Assembly (NCBI GenBank): GCA_963969595.1
Contig: OZ018415.1
Coordinates: forward strand, 2,604,001-2,668,000
Reading direction: 5' to 3'
Origin: Neckera pumila
Lineage: Eukaryota > Streptophyta > Bryopsida > Hypnales > Neckeraceae
Length of the DNA: 64,000 bases
Below, piece after piece: positions 12,060 to 23,707 of the stretch. Each line of letters begins with the position of its first letter. Positions within the stretch are counted from its first letter, which is position 1. The translations under genes were made by a program, and so were the position numbers. The notes under the pieces are model-generated. The model saw only the letters and a program-made list of their open reading frames with translations. It did not search any database and was not told the origin of the DNA.

Positions 12060-12920
12060 ACAATCGGGTACAATAATCTTACAGCTGGCCAATTTGAAGC
12101 ATTTAAAGATTTTTGTATAGCATAGAAAAGAATTGGAATTTTTCATCATGCATAATTACCATGCAATCCTTACGCAATCCCAATCAAGCAAACAATATTT
12201 CAATTTCAAAAAAGCAAAATTCCATTTTTGGTAAATTTCTAAAGTTTATTTTCATGGTTTTACATAATATTTTCTGGATAACAATTGATGATGATTTTTT
12301 TTTATCCAATTGCATAGATATGTAGAGAACATCTATTTGCACATCTTTCATATTAAAAAACACCCCATTAAGTAACAAGAATATGAGCTAGGAAGAGTTA
12401 TATGTGAAATGTCATATGACCAAAATTTGTGAAATAGATATCTTTATATTTTAACAAGATTTTGGCAAAGTGATTGTAACATCATGCTGAAATGTACAAA
12501 ATTAGTTATAGTGTGAGGGTCAAGTAGCAAAATATTGTTAAAATATAAAGATATCTATTTTACAAATTCTAGTCTTATGACGCTTCACATTTAACTCTTC
12601 CTAGCTCGTATTCTTGTTACTTGATGGGGTGTTTTTTAATATGAAAGATGTGCGTATGGAAGTTCCCTACACCTCTTTGCAATTGGATTAAAGAAATTAA
12701 TCACTAATTGTTCTCAATAAAATATTATGTAAAATCATGAAAACAAACTTTAGAAATTCACCAAAAACGGAATTTTGCTTTTTTGAAAGTGAAATTTTGT
12801 ATGCCTCATTGGGATTGCGTGAAAATTATGCTCCCCAAAATATACCAATTATATTGCACATTGTACAAAAAATTGTAAATGGGTCAAATTGGTCGGTTGT
12901 AAGATCACAATACCCACCAA
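12060..12920. mobile_element. Long palindromic foldback repeat, family H (H2)
   Basis: The left arm motifs GTACAATAATCTTACA (12070), GCCAATTTGA and CCATTTTTGGTAAATTTCT are mirrored by AAATTCACCAAAAACGGA, TCAAATTGGTCGGTTG and TGTAAGATCACAATAC on the right. The centre lies at about 12495, where ATAGATATCTTTATATTTT faces AAAATATAAAGATATCTAT. It begins just 24 bp after element A4. It is the clearest H copy because both arms (about 420 bp) are preserved. Confidence 0.8.
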
Positions 12921-13004
12921 TTTCTTTGCCTCAAAAAGGAGTCCCTATATTTTGAGGAGATCAAGGTAAGGTACTCTGTAACAACTCTGAATTATGCAAT
13001 GCAA

Positions 13005-13500
13005 ACCTCTTCCCAATTCTTAATACTTTATCATCATTACAAACACTCACTATGTAATTGAAAATCATACAAAGAGTTTGATGATTTCTATATACTATGT
13101 ACTATCTAGTTTTGCGAACATTTGTGAAAATTACAACTTGTATTCAGTGGTACATATAAGAAATGAACCTTCACAATTGCTTTAGAGATATTTAATCTCA
13201 TACCACTTGAATTCTTGTTTGTTTTTCCTCCAAATGCAAAAAATCTTTGATTATCTTCCAAAGAATCTCTATGAAATGGTAGATAGCATATAAAAGGAAT
13301 CCAAGTTGTTGTATGATTTATAAATATTCATTGTTCACTTATTATGAAGTTGAAGTGCACTTCCTTGCAATTCCAATGCAATTTGCGGTTTCAAAATCAA
13401 TTTATTTTTTAGCACACTAGAGCTTTCTAAAGTTGTTGAACTTTCTAGTGAAAATTGACTGAAAAATCATAAATGAGTTGGACCTGGTTGTACAGTGGCC
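13005..13500. mobile_element. Family I palindromic repeat, partial (I3)
   Basis: Shares AATCATACAA, ATGGTAGATAGCATAT, TTGAAGTGCACTTC, GCAATTTGCGGTTTC and TTTTTTAGCA with the complete copy at 15722-16736 and the copy at 58353-59322. The left arm is shortened. It runs directly into the H copy on its right, the same H/I pairing seen near 58.35 kb. Confidence 0.6.
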
Positions 13501-14020
13501 TATCCAAAAGATAAGTGATGGCAGTTTGGACCATTCAGTTTTCTTGCATAATGTAAAATAGAGTTGACATTTTTTTTCCACAATCAACATTGATATCTTA
13601 TGCAATCCCAATCAAGTATACTAAATTTCAGTTTCAAAAAAACAAAATTCTATATTTGGTGATTATTTTAATTTAATTTTCATGGTTTTACATGAAAATT
13701 CATTGAAAACCATTGGTGATGAATTTTTTAAATTTGATTACGGAGATATGTAGGAAACCTCCAAACACACATCATTCCTCAACAAGCATCTCCAAAAAAT
13801 TCACAATTCCCTTTAGACAGATTTCCATTTTGGAGTGATTTTGCCCTTGGATTGAAAATACATCTCATTATTGTAATTAGATTTTTTCATTTTTCCTTCT
13901 TGCTATAATTAACTTCGTACATGTGAGTGTGATGGTACAATTCCTTTGCAAAAACCTAATTACAATGAAGAGACACTTCATTTCAAAATTGAGGGCAAAA
14001 TCACATATCTTTTTGGTAGG
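13490..14020. mobile_element. Family H repeat, right arm truncated (H3)
   Basis: The left arm (GCAATCCCAATCAAG, CATGGTTTTACATGAAAATT) and the centre are present. GATTTTGCCC and TGTAATTAG around 13840-13890 face CTAATTACAAT and GGGCAAAATC at 13962-14012, after which the right arm stops. Its outer sequence TGTACAGTGGCC resembles the end of family I. Confidence 0.6.
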
Positions 14021-15090
14021 CCACTATACTATAAATACACCTTTGCAATTCTTTTTCAAGCTCTAAGAAGTTGTCACTAAAATGGTAACTCCAAAACAAG
14101 GTTGAATAATGTTATGAATGCACGTATCCTTACAATTTTGCACGGAAGGTCAACTTGTCTATTTCCAAGCAAGTTTGTTGTCTAGTTACCTTGGAGAAGC
14201 CATTCTGCCAAGAAATGAAATTTTCTGTGATTTTCAATTCCAAAGTTTGTTGGGACGAAATTGGTAAAGCACAAATAACCCATGCTAAACCACACGCCAA
14301 CTAACAGGCATGTCCCTTCCCAAGTGCATCAATTGTCATGATGCTAATTGAAAGGTTGCTAATAAAATTGTAGTAAGCTAAATGAGAGAGTCTAGTAGAT
14401 GTCAAAATTGGGTAATTGACAACATTGGGTTGTTCTATCTTACATCAAGCTGTGGAAATTCCTTGCACAACTACTAATATACTCAATGACAATGCTTCGG
14501 GAATACTCTATTGAATAAACCCTCACTTCCATTTCTTTTATCAAGCTGTAGGAACTTGCACTCTCGAGCAAAATAGCACCAGTTTCTTTTTTCCATTTTC
14601 TCCAAGCAGTGCCAAAAGTGATCTTCATTGTTATCAGGAAGCTATTTACATCCATGAAATAGATGAAACCTAGAATTTATGGATGGAATTTAATTTTTTC
14701 CTTCAAAAGAATGTACATTCATCCAAACTAGAGCGATATGGTCCCAACATTTTATAGTATTTTACAATTTCATCCACTACAAAAGCAGGAACATATCGCC
14801 AAAATATTCCCTGAAAAAAAAAACTTGCTTTTCAGCGAAAAAATTGCTGAATAGTACCCCTAAATTTTGCAGAACAAATCACTGTTATGAATATACCCTT
14901 GCATCAATCCTCTATCAATCTCCTCACACTGCTTGATGGATTTTGCGTCTGTGTTCCCTGACAACAGGGTCTATTGTCTATTGGGATCATGTGGTGTCCC
15001 TCGTCTCGGATGGAGACTCGGGTGTACGTGGCTGGACAGAAACACTTTGGCATTCAGCAATGACATGTGGATGGAGCAGGGTCGGTGGTA
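14021..15090. other. Unassigned intergenic DNA
   Basis: No gene or repeat is recognised. The overlapping reading frames of about 70-110 codons between 14933 and 15272 run into the tandem duplication and show no protein signature. Confidence 0.45.
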
Positions 15091-15277
15091 TTTTGAGGGA
15101 TTTTTTTTTTTTCCAAAATTTATTTGTACCGGAGTTTATTCCAGAAATTTTTAGAACCAGAACAAACAGCGAAGTTTTGAGGGACTTTTTTATTTTATTT
15201 TTTTCCAAAATTTATTTATACGGGAGTTTATTCCAGAAATTTTTAGAACCAGAACAAACAGCGAAGTTTTGAGGGAC
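15091..15277 (+). repeat. Two-unit tandem duplication
   Basis: A unit starting TTTTGAGGGA and containing CCAAAATTTATTTGTACCGG and GAACCAGAACAAACAGCGAA occurs at 15091-15174 (84 bp) and 15175-15266 (92 bp). The beginning of a third unit follows. The units differ mainly in the length of the T run and a few substitutions, so the duplication is fairly young. Confidence 0.85.
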
Positions 15278-15339
15278 TTTTTTTTTCTTCTAGAAACGAG
15301 TGACTTTAGAGGCGAGAGCGAGTTCTTGACCAGGGCTCC

Positions 15340-15660
15340 CTTCATGCACTTTTACTGCCCATAAAGGGCTCTGGGCTCTAAAAGCGTCCCTCTCCTAAGC
15401 TGTGCACTATTTGTACTTCTTCTTTTTATCATTGTTTCAGCAATGTACAAATAGTGTACATTCAAGAGGTGGTCGATTTTAGGGGATTCATAGCAAATTC
15501 CAAAAAACTCCAAAAAACATGAAATGACTTGGGTTAGATGTCAAGATTCCTTTTTTCTTTTAAGGAAGATATACTAGGAAAATTATAAGAAGTCTAACCT
15601 CCTCAAATTAATTTCAAAAATCTTAAAATGGCTATTTGTTTTTGGACCTCCTACTTTGAC
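15340..15660 (+). mobile_element. Family D repeat (D3), diverged
   Basis: Carries GGTGGTCGATTTTAGGGG, the core TGACTTGGGTTAGATGTC (about 15526-15543) and a 3' end GGACCTCCTACTTTGA. A short internal hairpin pairs GTGCACTATTTGTAC (15404-15418) with GTACAAATAGTGTAC (15445-15459); the related D4 copy has GTACAAGTGGTGTGC there. Confidence 0.55.
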
Positions 15661-15721
15661 TAACTTTGCTAACTATGCCAATGCAATTGTACCCTGATCA
15701 TGTGCAATTTTTTTTAGCTCT

Positions 15722-16736
15722 AGACACAGTTGTATAGTGTGGTCCAATTATCTTCTAAATTTTCTTCACAATCAAATTTCAACAAATTTTTTGTAGGTGG
15801 AAGCTCTACATTAGCATGCTCAAAAAATGGACAAATTTCATAACTACAAATTGCATTGGTATTGTAGTAAAGAGTACTTGAGCATCATAACAAATATATA
15901 CTTGTAAAATTCAAAATCATACAACAATTTGGATCTTCCTATACACAATTTGGATCTATTGTCTAGTGCTACCACCTTTTGCCAAAATTACAGCTTGCAT
16001 TCAATTGGGCATGTCTGAAATGAACTTTTGCAATTGCTATGGAGATATTTGATCCATACTCCTTGAATTTTTGTATCATTTCTTGTTGTACAATAGGGTC
16101 AAGTTAACTTACAAATTTTTCTTCCCAAACGTGCAGATTCAACAAAAAACTCCATAAACTTCAAAATGCTTTTTAATGCTAGAAAAATGAACAGATTTGA
16201 AACTGCAAATTGCCTAGGAATTGTAATGAGGTACACTTCAACTTCACAATAAGTGCAAGATGAATAGTTCATAATCATATAGTAATTTGGATTTCTTCTG
16301 TACATTCTCTACCATTTCGTAGAGAGACTTAGAAAGATAGTCAAAGATTTGATGCAATAGGGTGACAAACAAGCAAGAAATGATACAAGCAATTCAAGTG
16401 ATATTGGATCAAGTATCTCTAAAGCAATTGTGAAGACTTATTTCTAATATGTACCATAAAATTCAAGTTGTAATTTTAGCAAATGGTGGCAACACTAGAT
16501 GGTAGATAGTATATACGAAACATCAAATTCTTTGTATGATTTTCAATTACATATATTCATTTGTAATGATGATAAAGTACACTTCAATGTGATTCCGACG
16601 CAATTTACAATTCAAAATTCCGTTCATTTTTTAGTAACTATGTAACATAGGACTCTCGAAGTTCTCCTAATATCAACTAAAACCATTGAGATCCAAAAAT
16701 TTATAAGATTATTGGACCCAACTATACAACTTAGTA
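15722..16736. mobile_element. Long palindromic repeat, family I, complete (I2)
   Basis: About 1015 bp. The outer left end GTTGTATAGTGTGGTCCAAT mirrors ATTGGACCCAACTATACAAC on the right. Inner pairs include ATCATTTCTTG facing CAAGAAATGAT, and GCAATTGCTATGGAGATA facing TATCTCTAAAGCAATTG. The spacer between the arms contains a further partial copy of arm sequence (about 16110-16310), so the structure is an iterated palindrome rather than a simple hairpin. No gene is inside. Confidence 0.75.
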
Positions 16737-17473
16737 TAGGGTAAGTAATGCTCCTAATCGAGGGCCTTTCCTAAAACAAGGTACCTCAAGTTTGAAGGTT
16801 GCTGACAGTTTAATTTAAAAAGGACCTATTAGAGGATGCCTTATATGGTCTAAGAATCTACTGCTGTGAGCATATTTGTGAGGTCTAAAATAATAAAAAG
16901 TTGCACCACATATTACGTGCGGGTTGTAACAAGGTTACTTTACGCTACGTTGGTTCTTTGTGCACAAAAAAATGTCAGGAGAATTTTTGAAAGAAAGAAA
17001 AAATTGCATTGGCAAGGGAGTTCCTTCATAGTTTCAATTTGTGATATTTTTTCTTTTTTTCTATGAAACAAAATGTCTAGTATCCACATCAAATTCAACC
17101 AAAAAGAGTAAATCGTAACAAAGTTATTTGAATATTTATAAAAATAAAATGAAAGTTCTTGAAATGGAAAGAATATAAGGATCTCATTTTTTATTTTTTT
17201 TATTATGGAATCATGAATCCATTAGTCATTGATGAATCTAGGCATTCAGATCAATGAGGTAGATCTACCTGAAACCAATCTTCCTCCAATTTGATCATGT
17301 AGTAGACCTTTGCAAGCATTACCAATATGAACTAAAACCATTGTGATAATGTCTTCAACTTGAACGGAAACATGACACATAACTATTTGGAAACTAATGA
17401 AGCCTCCTGTGGATAGATTTGAGCCTTCTTGAAGATGCTCCAAGGATGCACCCAGGCACTCCAGATGATAATT
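16737..17473. other. Unassigned intergenic DNA
   Basis: No gene or repeat family is recognised. Small frames at 16866-17066 (+) and 17246-17443 (-) lack protein features. Confidence 0.45.
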
Positions 17474-17499
17474 TTAACCCTGTAACGCTACCGCGGACA
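17474..17499 (-). mobile_element. Family E terminal fragment
   Basis: TTAACCCTGTAACGCTACCG followed by CGGACAC matches the end of the E element at 25504-25732 with two differences. The fragment is cut by element D4, which starts at the CTAA of the E sequence. Confidence 0.6.
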
Positions 17500-17818
17500 C
17501 TAAGGAAGGAGGTTCTAAAATGGAGCGGGTTTTAAAACCAATCAGGCTCTAGAGGTACATTTTGCACTTTCCAATGTACAAGTGGTGTGCATTTGAGGAG
17601 GTGGTCGGTTTTAGAGCCCACAAAAATGCATTTTCCTGCAACTTCAGAAATTCATAACTAATTCTACAAAGCTTCAAAAAATATGAAACAACTTGGGTTA
17701 GATGCCAATTACTCTTGCCTTTCAAAGAAAATTTATTGAAAAATATTTTAAGAAGTTTTACCTCCCCAAAATTCAGCTTCAGCTCTTAGATGAGCGATTT
17801 ATGAACCTCCTACCTTAA
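17500..17818 (+). mobile_element. Family D repeat, complete (D4)
   Basis: A 319-bp element from CTAAGGAAGGAGGTTC to GAACCTCCTACCTTAA. The ends form an inverted repeat of GGAAGGAGGTTC and GAACCTCCTACC, flanked by CTAA/TTAA. The core ACAACTTGGGTTAGATGCC lies at about 17690-17709. It sits inside or next to an E end. Confidence 0.65.
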
Positions 17819-18496
17819 TCAGCTTCAAATCTTGATTTTAACCCCACAGCCTAGAGTCGAGGCCTGAGGGCCAGGAGGAGCGAGTTGAGATTGCTCATTT
17901 TTCCCGGCCTGTCACATGAATCTACCGTGAACTACAATATGGATATCTCACCTATATGCACAATGCACTGAAGCACCTGCCTTCCCATTGAGATTTCACA
18001 TTTTCAGCACTCAGTCTTCTGCAATTTGGTATCTGAAACCGCAGGCAAGCCCTTGTTTTGTTTTGTTTTGTTTTTTGAAACAAATGGGGATCCATTGCAA
18101 AGCAATCCACACATTTACAAAACAGCAGCAAGCCCCCCTTTTCTTTTTTCTTTTTTTTTGAAACACATGGACAACTTCCATTGAAAGGCGGAAACAGTAC
18201 ATGGAACCCAAGGCAGAGCCCTGGCAACATTTTTACATTTTCAGACACTAGCAAACCATAAAATACCCAGGAGGCCAGGAGCAAGCCCTTGTTTGAGGTA
18301 CAGCAGACCGATTTTGTCCCCTCAGACAGTGAGGGGTTAGAAATTCTCCTAATTTACAAAAAATCTCTGTACATGACTGACATATATATATATATATATA
18401 TACATATATATGTATACTAGTGTACAATATCCACTTATCAATTTACATTCTCAGTGAGAGAATTTTACATGGGAAGAAAATGGTAACCTTTGCTTC
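17819..18496. other. Unassigned DNA with two A-tailed retroposon ends (minus) and a TA microsatellite
   Basis: On the minus strand, CCATTTGTTTCAAAAAAC (about 18073-18090) and GTCCATGTGTTTCAAAAAA (about 18154-18173) look like 3' ends of SINE-like retroposons with A-rich tails. A (TA)n tract occupies about 18380-18410. No gene is supported. Confidence 0.5.
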
Positions 18497-19043
18497 TAAG
18501 GGCCGCTTTACACCAAGAGGCCGGGCCAATTTCCTATGTCAGAGGTCAAGAATCCTGACTTTTGATTGGACAAAAGGTTCAAATCAACCCCAACCCCTTT
18601 ACACCAAGAGGCTGGGCCAATTTGGTGAATTGAATTTTTTATTCAAAAAAGACATGATCTAACATGGCCCGAGCTTGCTAAATTGGGTGCACCAAAAATG
18701 GGAGGCCAATTCTTGGCCTTGGGGCCAATGTTAGATTTCAATTATTTTTTTCAACTAATCATTACTGTTGGATTTTGTGCAATTGGCCTCATGGGGATTA
18801 GGACCGGCCTCTAGGTGTAAAGTGGCCCTGAAAATTTCAACCCCTCTCTCTTTCTTTTGTAGGTTTTATTGAATCGGCCCGGCTTCTTGGCCTTAAGGCC
18901 TTTACATATGGGAAAATTGGCCCCCATTATAATCTTATTCTAATGGGAAGTTGAGGCCGGCCTCCAGCCCAAAAGGGGCTGAAATTTTGTGCAATTGGCT
19001 TGAAGGAGAATTGGCCCGGCTTCTTGGTGTAAAGCGGCCCTAA
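18497..19043. mobile_element. PIF/Harbinger-type (Tourist-like) MITE with TAA duplication
   Basis: The element proper is 18500-19040 (541 bp). Its ends GGGCCGCTTTACACCAAG and CTTGGTGTAAAGCGGCCC are perfect inverted repeats. The match extends to about 32 bp with one mismatch (GAGGCC against GAAGCC when reversed). Immediately outside lie TAA (18497-18499) and TAA (19041-19043), the 3-bp target duplication typical of PIF/Harbinger. Similar sequences recur inside (CCTTTACACCAAGAGGC at about 18597; GCCTCTAGGTGTAAAGTGGCC near 18810-18830), which suggests a nested or tandem copy. No transposase is present. Confidence 0.85.
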
Positions 19044-19584
19044 CTATCACCCAACTGCCTGGCCTGCCTGGCCTGTTTGAGGCAGTTGGTCCCCCCAGCC
19101 TCAGCTCAGTTCATCCTGCAGGCATGTACCAAATAATAAGCTTATTGATTGGTGTTGCCAAACTGAACGAAACCCTAGATCACTCCCACTCCTGTGGGTA
19201 AGTTATAACTTAACTTAGAGTGTTGGAACGCCAGTCCCTGATACGCTGATGACAGAATAGTTTGACTTGGACAAGCCAGATCCAAAAGGAAGGCTGGACC
19301 CCATCGACTTTAGTGGCTTTTCTTGCAGGGGATCATTTGGGTGGTGGAGAACAGGAGGGTGGGGGACTTGCATGCAACAGGGGCTAACTGGCCTATTATT
19401 TAGTGTCACAGGTACTCGGTCCAAAATCCAGGCTCAAGGAGTCAGGGATTTCCGCAGGACCAGCGACCTCAAAACGGGTTCAAGGTTTTGAACCAAATAT
19501 TCATTTTGGGAAGATTTTGTTTGAATTTACAGGACACTGAGGGCATGAAAAAATAAGTAGAAACCGAGCGAAACTTAGCCATCT
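19044..19584. other. Unassigned DNA with a small perfect hairpin
   Basis: CCAACTGCCT and AGGCAGTTGG near 19053-19092 form a perfect 10-bp stem with a short GGCCTGCCT-repeat loop. Overlapping frames at 19215-19491 have no recognised domain. Confidence 0.45.
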
Positions 19585-19932
19585 CTGGATTCCAAACCTA
19601 CCCACAAACTGTCATCTCATTAATCAAAATGGAGTGACTCAAACTTTTCCATGTCTAAAATTAATCTTAACAACCAATTTCAATTTTTCATTTTTCAAAA
19701 AAGTGATTTAAAAAAAAGTTTTTGAGCTGCCCTGAGTAACAAAAACTACATATTATGCAATAACTTTTTAACCGTGTAATCAAAAGTTATGAAAATGTTG
19801 GACCTTAAAACTACGCCTCGGACACATGTTGTGTGAAATTTCCAAAGAAAAAAAATAAAAACTCCGTTCGTAGTGAGCTACCCCAAATCGCTATGTTGCC
19901 AAAAAAACGGTGTTTGGTCCTTTAAGGGTTAA
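19585..19932 (+). mobile_element. Half of a TTAA foldback element (3' arm)
   Basis: Starts at loop-like sequence TCTGGATTCCAAACCTA and runs through GAGCTGCCCTGAG, CAAAAGTTATGAAAATG, AACTCCGTTCGTAGTGAGCT to GTGTTTGGTCCTTTAAGGGTTAA. It matches the right arm of the complete foldback at 29945-30692. The left arm is missing. Confidence 0.75.
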
Positions 19933-19940
19933 ACAACCCC

Positions 19941-20173
19941 GGGTGATGGCCAAGTGATAGGACTTCCGATGGAATCCATGAATTTTCCGGTTCAACTCCC
20001 CATGCTGATATTGCTTGCATGGGGGCTCTTCATGCTGGCGCACGAGGAGTTGTTGTTTGTCCCTCCACTTCTTCCTGACGTGGATATCCAAAGTGTGTAA
20101 TTCCCATAAGCCTTGGTTGTGTCGTGTCAGTCGAGCTGTGACCCTTGAAGGCTGTATGTTTCCAAAAAAAAAT
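19941..20173 (+). mobile_element. tRNA-derived SINE
   Basis: Contains an A-box-like TGGCCAAGTGA (about 19947) and, 42 bp later, GGTTCAACTCC (19989-19999), a match to the RNA polymerase III B-box consensus GGTTCRANTCC. The spacing is that of a tRNA gene. The tRNA-like head is followed by about 160 bp of unrelated body ending TGTATGTTTCC and a run of nine A. It lies just downstream of a TTAA element end. No intact tRNA cloverleaf is claimed. Reading frames crossing it are incidental. Confidence 0.7.
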
Positions 20174-20274
20174 ATACATCCTTCTCCACAAAACAATGTT
20201 GCAATCCCACTGATAGACAAAAGTGGAGCCAAAATAAGAGACAAAATAGGAGCAAAAAAATGCAAAATTAGGGA

Positions 20275-21050
20275 GAATGTGCAGCTCCTTGGATACCTCA
20301 AGCCCACAAGGATGGCCTGGTCACCGTGGAAATTAGCCTTTTGGATACTATGTAAATCATTTGCTTTAATTCCTAAGTCGCTGCCCAACTTTGAACAAAA
20401 AATTTGGGTAGAAAAAAACTTTTTTTCAAATTAAAAAATAGAAAATAAAATAAAAGATTGGGTTGTTTTTCAATATTTATATTCAAAATTCAAGTTGTGG
20501 TCAAACAAAAATTATAAGAGAAAAAGCACAAAGTATTTAGAAATGCTTAGTGTTGAAAATTTTACTATTTGGAGAATGTGTTGGTGTTCTCATTACTACA
20601 TCTTATGCATTTTTTCACAAATCAATAGAAACCGCAATTTTGACCAATCAAAAAATTAAAAATAAAATGCTAAAGATTGATTTATATTTTGGTGAATTTT
20701 TGAAGTTATATTATCAAAATTCATTTGAAGGGAATCTAAAAATAATTTTATAATTTTGACCATCCGGATACTTTTTCTTTTTGTGCTTTACATTATCATC
20801 TTTGATGCAAACTTCAAAAAAGTTTTAGAACTTATATCTTATAACACATTTGTATTTTGTGTAAACTCCTTTAGGCTTTAGGGGTGAAAAAACAAAAACT
20901 AAGAGTACTCATTGGAGGTCAAACTATTGTATAAGACCTCCTTTTTTCACACCAAATTCTAAAGAAGAATATCTTGCACCTCTATCCTACATAAAAAGAT
21001 TCTTTGTCATCCATCACACACTTAATGTCCATGACATCTTTTTAGAATTA
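20275..21050 (+). mobile_element. Family E repeat, interrupted copy
   Basis: The first part (GGCCTGGTCACCGTGGAAAT, about 20309-20330) and the second part (TACTCATTGGAGGTC, about 20908, through ATCCATCACACACTTAATGTCC) match consecutive parts of the E copy at 21056-21300. About 500 bp of unassigned AT-rich sequence (20372-20880) separates them. Confidence 0.55.
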
Positions 21051-21055
21051 AGTGT

Positions 21056-21300
21056 AAGTTAGCTCCGTAGAGAAGGTCTGGTTACTGTAGAAAATCAACC
21101 TATGGGTACCATATGAATCTTTTGCTTATAGCAAACTAGGAGCATTCATTGGAGGTCACATTCATAGGTAAGACCTACCCTTTTATATAAAATTCCTAGG
21201 ATGAACATTTGCATTTCTGTCCTACATGAAAGGATTCTTTGTCTCTATCATCCATTGGACATTTAGTATATGCAATGTCCTTTGAGGGTTATTGTTGGTA
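21056..21300 (+). mobile_element. Family E repeat (tandem to previous)
   Basis: About 245 bp: GTCTGGTTACTGTAGAAAAT, GCATTCATTGGAGGTCAC, TTTCTGTCCTACATGAAAGG and ATCATCCATTGGACATTTAG follow in the same order as in E at 25504-25732 (reverse strand). It ends near GAGGGTTATT, a decayed form of the E terminus ACAGGGTTAA. Confidence 0.6.
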
Positions 21301-22130
21301 GAAAAGGAATTGCATTGGATGGGGCTAGTTTTTTTTATGGATTTTGTTGTGAGTCTTTTCTTTGGCTTATGCCTCTAACATTTTTACTAGTGGAAGTATT
21401 GAAACTTAAGTCGAAAGGTAAAGTTGTCCCCACAAGCAATTTAGCTTATGTCCCAAGTAGACATTCTAATTGGGCTAAATATTGTTGGATTTCTGTTTTG
21501 GTCCAGCTACAAGCATATTGAAAATTTTAAGGAGGAATATGCAATTACTTAGCAGTATTTTATAAAAAAAAATATTGGAAATCATTGAAATTTGTAGTAT
21601 TGCTACCAAACTAACAAAAAGATTCTACAAAAAATTTAGAATTGATACCTTCAACCAGATTTTTGAAGGACCCTTAGCAAGAGACAGAAAAAGCTAAAGG
21701 ATTAGCTGAAATGAGGTATTGTTTTGAAATGAGATATTGTTTTGCATGTAGTCTAAGGTGAAACGTCCAATACCGTCCCTATCCCCTCTCGTGCATAATA
21801 CACTTCCCTTATTGAAGTCGGTCCCCCCAAAATATCATTAAATTATCTCTATCTCTAAATGCAATTGATTGACTAGCAATTTTTCTAAACTGCTGCTTAG
21901 GGAGTTACACTTTGAAAATTCATAGAAATTAGATGCTTTATCCAAAAATTATAGTTTAAGAAAATAAAATAAAATTCAATTGCTAATACTACTAAAATAT
22001 TTTTTTCTAGAAAAAGGTGCCTCCAACTATGCTAACTTGCTTTTGATGGTTTTAGGTATATCCACCTTAATTGAAGTTTTGCTCATGATCCAAGTGAATT
22101 CTAAACTATTCTAATTGTTAGTATTTGTTG
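21301..22130. other. Unassigned intergenic DNA
   Basis: No repeat or gene is recognised; an 83-codon frame (21270-21521) overlaps the E repeat and lacks any motif. Confidence 0.45.
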
Positions 22131-22748
22131 TTAATCCCTAAAGGCCCATTTGTCTCTTTGGAAGACAATTGGGATTTAGGGTAGGTATCTAAAGTCTCAT
22201 TTTTATCTTGATTTTTTGAAACTCTTTTTGAAGATAGAAAAATTGATTAACTTAGTAGAAATATAATTTTTTTCAATTGGTATCCAAGAACAAAAGTTAT
22301 ATTGAAAATAGTGGAGAGGGGGGAAGAGGGAGAGAAAAAGGGCAGCAAAAACAAATTTAAATATTTGAATTAAATTTTTTTTCATAGATAATATTTTTTT
22401 CTACATGGAAAGCTGTGATTCATTCCATTTGGATTTGTTATGAGAAAGTTATGGACAATCTTGTTTTTTGGGCAATTAGAGCATCTTTGTGAAAAATAAC
22501 TTGTAGAATTCATTTTGAATAGAATCTTTACAATTTAAATAAAAGAAAGGTCCACATGGTTTATTTTGCTTGCTAGAACAATCTCACCTTTGGAATTCAT
22601 GCATTTTAATTCATTTTAGATATTAATTGTTTAGATTTTATTCTATTGCATACCTATTTCTACCTCACAATTCTTTAAAGTATGAAAAAAAAAATTTTTG
22701 AATTTATTTTTTCCCTAGACTTGCAACTCAATTCTCCACCACAAAGAT

Positions 22749-23707
22749 TTAAGGTAGGAAGCTCAGAAATAGAGCATCTAAGAGCTGGACTGCCTTTTTT
22801 TTTTTTATGTATTTTGCTGGTTGGGAATATTTTTAGCTCATTTTTCAGGCAAAGATAAATTGATGAGGAGTCTAACCCAAGTGGTTTTGTATTTTTTTGA
22901 GCATTTTTGAATTACTTAATTTTCAAATAAATTGGGTTTTAGGTCTCCATTTGTGAGCGTGGGTCTTTCATGAACGGTTCACTTGCAGTTTTAAGTAAAA
23001 ACTAGTGATTGGTGCTTTGATGTGCATTAAATATATTACTTTCATCAATTTTTCATGTGATAGAATGTAGATAAACAAAGTATGTATAATCTTTAAATGA
23101 AAATATTGACATCTTTATACAATATTCTTTGAAAAAATTTATACAATGCAATATAAAGTAATTAAAGAAAATCTTTATATCATACTTTTTACAAAATAAC
23201 CTTTGCAAAGATGAAAACATTGCAATAAGATTAAATTAATAAAGTGAATAATGTAAGTAGAATCTTCACATTTGAATATGTAAAGCAATGCTAGCGGTTG
23301 GTGCTTCCTTATTCTTTAATGTCACATTTTAAAAAGACATGGAATTTATCTATAGTTTTGTTGTCTGAAAAGTTTCTTTGAAATTTTTTAAGAAGTATCC
23401 ATTTGATTTTCAAATATTTCACGAAAATAATATATAATATATAGTAGAAAGTATCCTATGGCTATTACAAAAGCAATTGAATTTCTATAATATTATTCAA
23501 AATTGAATTGTGATATTACAAAGAGAGTTATGATTTTAGTAGTATGATGAGGAAAGCAAAGAGAATGATTAGCTGTTGCAATTATTAATGCTTTTTTCCT
23601 TGATTCATTCAAGGATTAGATTGGTCAATTTCAGAACCAACTAATATCCATTTCACAGCCAGTTATAGGGTTCATTCTTATACTTGCTTTACAGCCTCCT
23701 ACCTTAA
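22749..23707 (-). mobile_element. Family D repeat inserted in A5 (D5)
   Basis: Left end TTAAGGTAGGAAGCTC, right end GCCTCCTACCTTAA, so TTAA flanks an inverted repeat near GGTAGGAGGC. On the minus strand the D core appears as ACCACTTGGGTTAGACTCC (about 22880-22900). It is much longer than D4 because of about 600 bp of extra AT-rich interior, and carries no gene. Confidence 0.75.

Noticed and set aside
14933..15272. Overlapping frames up to 109 codons
   Set aside because: They run through a tandem DNA duplication and T-rich tracts (FFFF runs); no protein signature.
19891..20434. 165-codon minus and 139-codon plus frames
   Set aside because: Both cross the SINE and the end of a TTAA element; length is incidental.
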